DNA of 61,445 nucleotides, from the NCBI GenBank assembly GCA_018729555.1, contig JAHHQG010000037.1, positions 1 to 61,445 on the forward strand, given 5' to 3'. The stretch is from Clostridiales bacterium. Lineage in GTDB: Bacteria; Bacillota; Sulfobacillia; RBS10-35. Below, piece after piece: positions 59,720 through 61,445 of the stretch. How positions within the stretch are numbered: position 1 is the first letter of the stretch; every line of letters starts with the position of its first letter. Below the pieces are notes generated by a model that ran no database searches, was not told where the DNA came from, and was given only the letters and a program-made list of their open reading frames with translations. Both the position numbers and the translations under genes were made by a program.

Positions 59720-61398
59720 TGGCCGGAGGACCTCGTCCCCTGGCGGAGGCCCGGGAGCGTTTCGAGAGGGCCCTCAGGGAAGCCCTCCCCGATGACCTGA
59801 AAGGAGAGCCTTTCCAGGTGGATGTTCCCCCCGACCCTTCCCATGGGGATCTGGCCACCAACGCGGCGCTGGTCCTGGCCCGCCGCGTGAGAAAGCCGCC
59901 CCGCCAGCTGGCGGAAGAGCTGGTGGCGGCCCTTCCCGAGGACCCCCTCCTGGCCCACGTGGAAGTGGCAGGGCCGGGGTTCATCAACTTGAGGCTCCCG
60001 CGGGCCTGGTGGGACCAGGTGGTGGCGGCGGCCCGCCACCCCCTCTGGGGTGAAGGGGCGCCGGCGCAACCGGAGCGCATCGTGGTGGAGTTCGTCAGCG
60101 CCAACCCCACGGGCCCCCTCAACGTGGTGAATGCCCGGGCGGCGGTCTTGGGGGATGTCCTCTGCCGCCTGCTGACGGCCCAGGGCCACCGGGTGGTGCG
60201 GGAGTACTACGTCAACGATGCCGGCACCCAGTACGAGAAGTTCAAAGCGTCGGTGGCGGCCCGCTATGCTCACCAATACCAGGGGAAGGACCTCGTCATC
60301 CCCGAAGGGGGTTATCCCGGGGAATACGTGGCTGACCTGGTGGATCGGGCTGTAGCCCGGCTGGGAGGCCCCGAGAAAGTGGCCGCCATGGATCCCGAGG
60401 AGCGGGAAGAGGCCATGGGCCGCCTCTGCGTGGAGATGAACATCGAAGCGGCCCGGGAAACCCTGGAGTCCTTCGGCGTCGCCTTTGACTACTTCGCCCG
60501 GGAATCGGAGCTCCGGGAACGGGGGGCCGCCGACCAAGTCTTTCGGATCCTGGTGGAAAAGGGCTACACCTACGAAGAAGACGGCGCCGTCTGGCTGAGG
60601 ACCACCCTTTTCGGCGACGAAAAGGATCGGGTCATCCGGCGGCGGGACGGCGAATATACCTACATCCTCCCCGACCTGGCCTACCACCTGGACAAGTTCA
60701 CCCGGGGCGACCGCCTCATCGACATCCTGGGACCTGACCATCACGGGTATCTGGCCCGTCTGCGGGCGGGCCTGGCGGCGTTGGGGAAGGATCCGGAGCG
60801 CATCGAGATCCTCATCAGCCAGGTGGTCCACCTGGTCAAAGGGGGCCAGAGGGCCCGCATGTCCAAGCGGCAGGGACAGCTGGTGACCCTCGAGGATTTC
60901 CTCAAGGAAGTGGACCGTGATGCCGCCCGCTTCTTCTTCGCGTCTCGGGCTCCCGAATCTCCCATGGACTTCGATATCGACCTGGCGAACCTCCAGACCC
61001 AGGAGAACCCCGTCTACTACGTCCAGTACGCCCACGCTCGGATCCAGAGCCTCTTACAGCGGGCCAAGGAGCTGGGGCGGGAACCCCTTTCGTCAGAGGT
61101 CCTCCTGGCTCCCCGCCAGGAGACCCTCTACCCCCACCCGTCGGAGCGCCTCCTCCTCATGCATCTGGGACGGTTCCCCGACGAGGTGGACCAGGCGGCT
61201 ACCCAGAGGGCTCCCCACCGCCTGACGGTCTACGCCCGGGAGCTGGCCTCCCTCTTTCACACCTTCTACACCGACTGCCGGGTCCTGGGGGAGACGGAGG
61301 AGGTGGAGGCTGCCCGCCTGGCCCTGGCGGAGGCGGCAGGCCACACCCTGCGGAAGGTTCTCCATCTCCTGGGGGTCACGGCGCCGGATCGCATGTAG
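59719..61398 (+). CDS. argS: Arginyl-tRNA synthetase
   Basis: 559 residues from ATG 59719, coupled to speB by TGATG. An N-terminal ArgRS-specific domain (about 1-85), a class I Rossmann core, RMSKRQGQLVTLEDFL (KMSK-type loop near residue 385) and a C-terminal helical anticodon-binding domain with DALRA-like LTVYARELASLFHTFYTDCRV. The signature region reads SANPTGPLNVVNARAAVLGD, where most ArgRS have PTGPLHVGHARG, so HxGH is changed to NxVN. Length is standard and the stop lies in the window. The last 47 bases after it show nothing. Confidence 0.95.
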   Translation: MAGGPRPLAEARERFERALREALPDDLKGEPFQVDVPPDPSHGDLATNAALVLARRVRKPPRQLAEELVAALPEDPLLAHVEVAGPGFINLRLPRAWWDQVVAAARHPLWGEGAPAQPERIVVEFVSANPTGPLNVVNARAAVLGDVLCRLLTAQGHRVVREYYVNDAGTQYEKFKASVAARYAHQYQGKDLVIPEGGYPGEYVADLVDRAVARLGGPEKVAAMDPEEREEAMGRLCVEMNIEAARETLESFGVAFDYFARESELRERGAADQVFRILVEKGYTYEEDGAVWLRTTLFGDEKDRVIRRRDGEYTYILPDLAYHLDKFTRGDRLIDILGPDHHGYLARLRAGLAALGKDPERIEILISQVVHLVKGGQRARMSKRQGQLVTLEDFLKEVDRDAARFFFASRAPESPMDFDIDLANLQTQENPVYYVQYAHARIQSLLQRAKELGREPLSSEVLLAPRQETLYPHPSERLLLMHLGRFPDEVDQAATQRAPHRLTVYARELASLFHTFYTDCRVLGETEEVEAARLALAEAAGHTLRKVLHLLGVTAPDRM

Positions 61399-61445
61399 CC
61401 CATCTGTCCAAAGGTCATAAGGATATTGGACAAAATGGATCCAGG

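Noticed and set aside
1-61445. CRISPR array or phage defence operon
   Set aside because: No regularly spaced direct repeats, cas-like proteins or known defence-gene pairs were found; TnpB is the only nuclease of this type.

Overview
The window (about 65% G+C by eye) is the chromosome-origin region of a spore-forming, Gram-positive bacterium of the Bacillota. The order dnaA-dnaN-yaaA-recF-remB-gyrB-gyrA going left and rpmH-rnpA-yidD-yidC-jag-rsmG-noc-soj-parB going right is the classical Bacillota origin layout. Spore genes (yyaC, a gerA-type germination operon, a CotF-like coat protein) and a WalRK-YycHI system support this. High G+C, frequent GTG/TTG starts, a DciA-type protein between recF and remB, and a LonC protease point to a deep-branching, high-G+C lineage (Limnochordia/Symbiobacteriia/Thermaerobacter-like) rather than Bacillus itself; this placement is inference.

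Layout. 1-1.6 kb: three tRNA genes (Arg, Ser, Ser), a YqhV-like protein and a TauE-type exporter. 1.6-4.1 kb: mtnA, a class II aldolase and pdxS, leftward. 4.2-13.4 kb: gyrA, gyrB, remB-like, dciA, recF, yaaA, dnaN, dnaA, leftward. Origin elements lie on both sides of dnaA: three DnaA boxes upstream (13.46-13.60 kb), and one degenerate box plus a strongly G-run-rich tract between dnaA and dnaN. 13.8-24.3 kb: ribosome/membrane/partition genes, with a perfect Noc-binding site inside noc and a perfect parS inside soj, then cell-envelope genes. 24.3-31.9 kb: DUF951, rpsF-ssb-rpsR, DUF2232, rplI-lonC-dnaB-purA. 32-36.6 kb: coat protein, tRNA-Asp, superoxide dismutase, amidase, tRNA-Gly/Thr, proline dehydrogenase. 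36.7-39.5 kb: WrbA-like quinone reductase and a molybdate ABC transporter. 39.5-41.5 kb: an IS607-family element whose TnpB looks catalytically intact while its serine transposase has lost its nucleophile. 41.5-45.8 kb: O-methyltransferase and germination receptor operon. 46-50.7 kb: LysM/G5/M23 hydrolase behind a structured leader, three tandem CofE-like genes, and a peptidase-MA-like protein. 50.7-57.5 kb: walR-walK-yycH-yycI and a class A penicillin-binding protein. 57.5-61.4 kb: arginine-to-polyamine genes (pyruvoyl arginine decarboxylase, speE, speB) and argS.

Connections. Left of the origin nearly all genes point left and right of it most point right, as expected for co-orientation with replication. 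The polyamine cluster would release methylthioadenosine at the SpeE step, and mtnA plus the class II aldolase could salvage it. WalRK, YycH/YycI, the PBP, two M23 proteins, the amidase and the bactofilin form a large cell-envelope contingent.

Most notable: (1) TnpB retained beside a doubly mutated TnpA; (2) three tandem CofE-like paralogues with no F420 genes nearby; (3) an abrupt GC-skew reversal exactly at parS in soj; (4) an NBS inside noc and a parS inside soj, with matching specificity residues in the two ParB-family proteins; (5) several genes whose strong Shine-Dalgarno is followed at ideal distance by CTG or ACG; (6) an unassigned structured leader at 45.87-46.01 kb.
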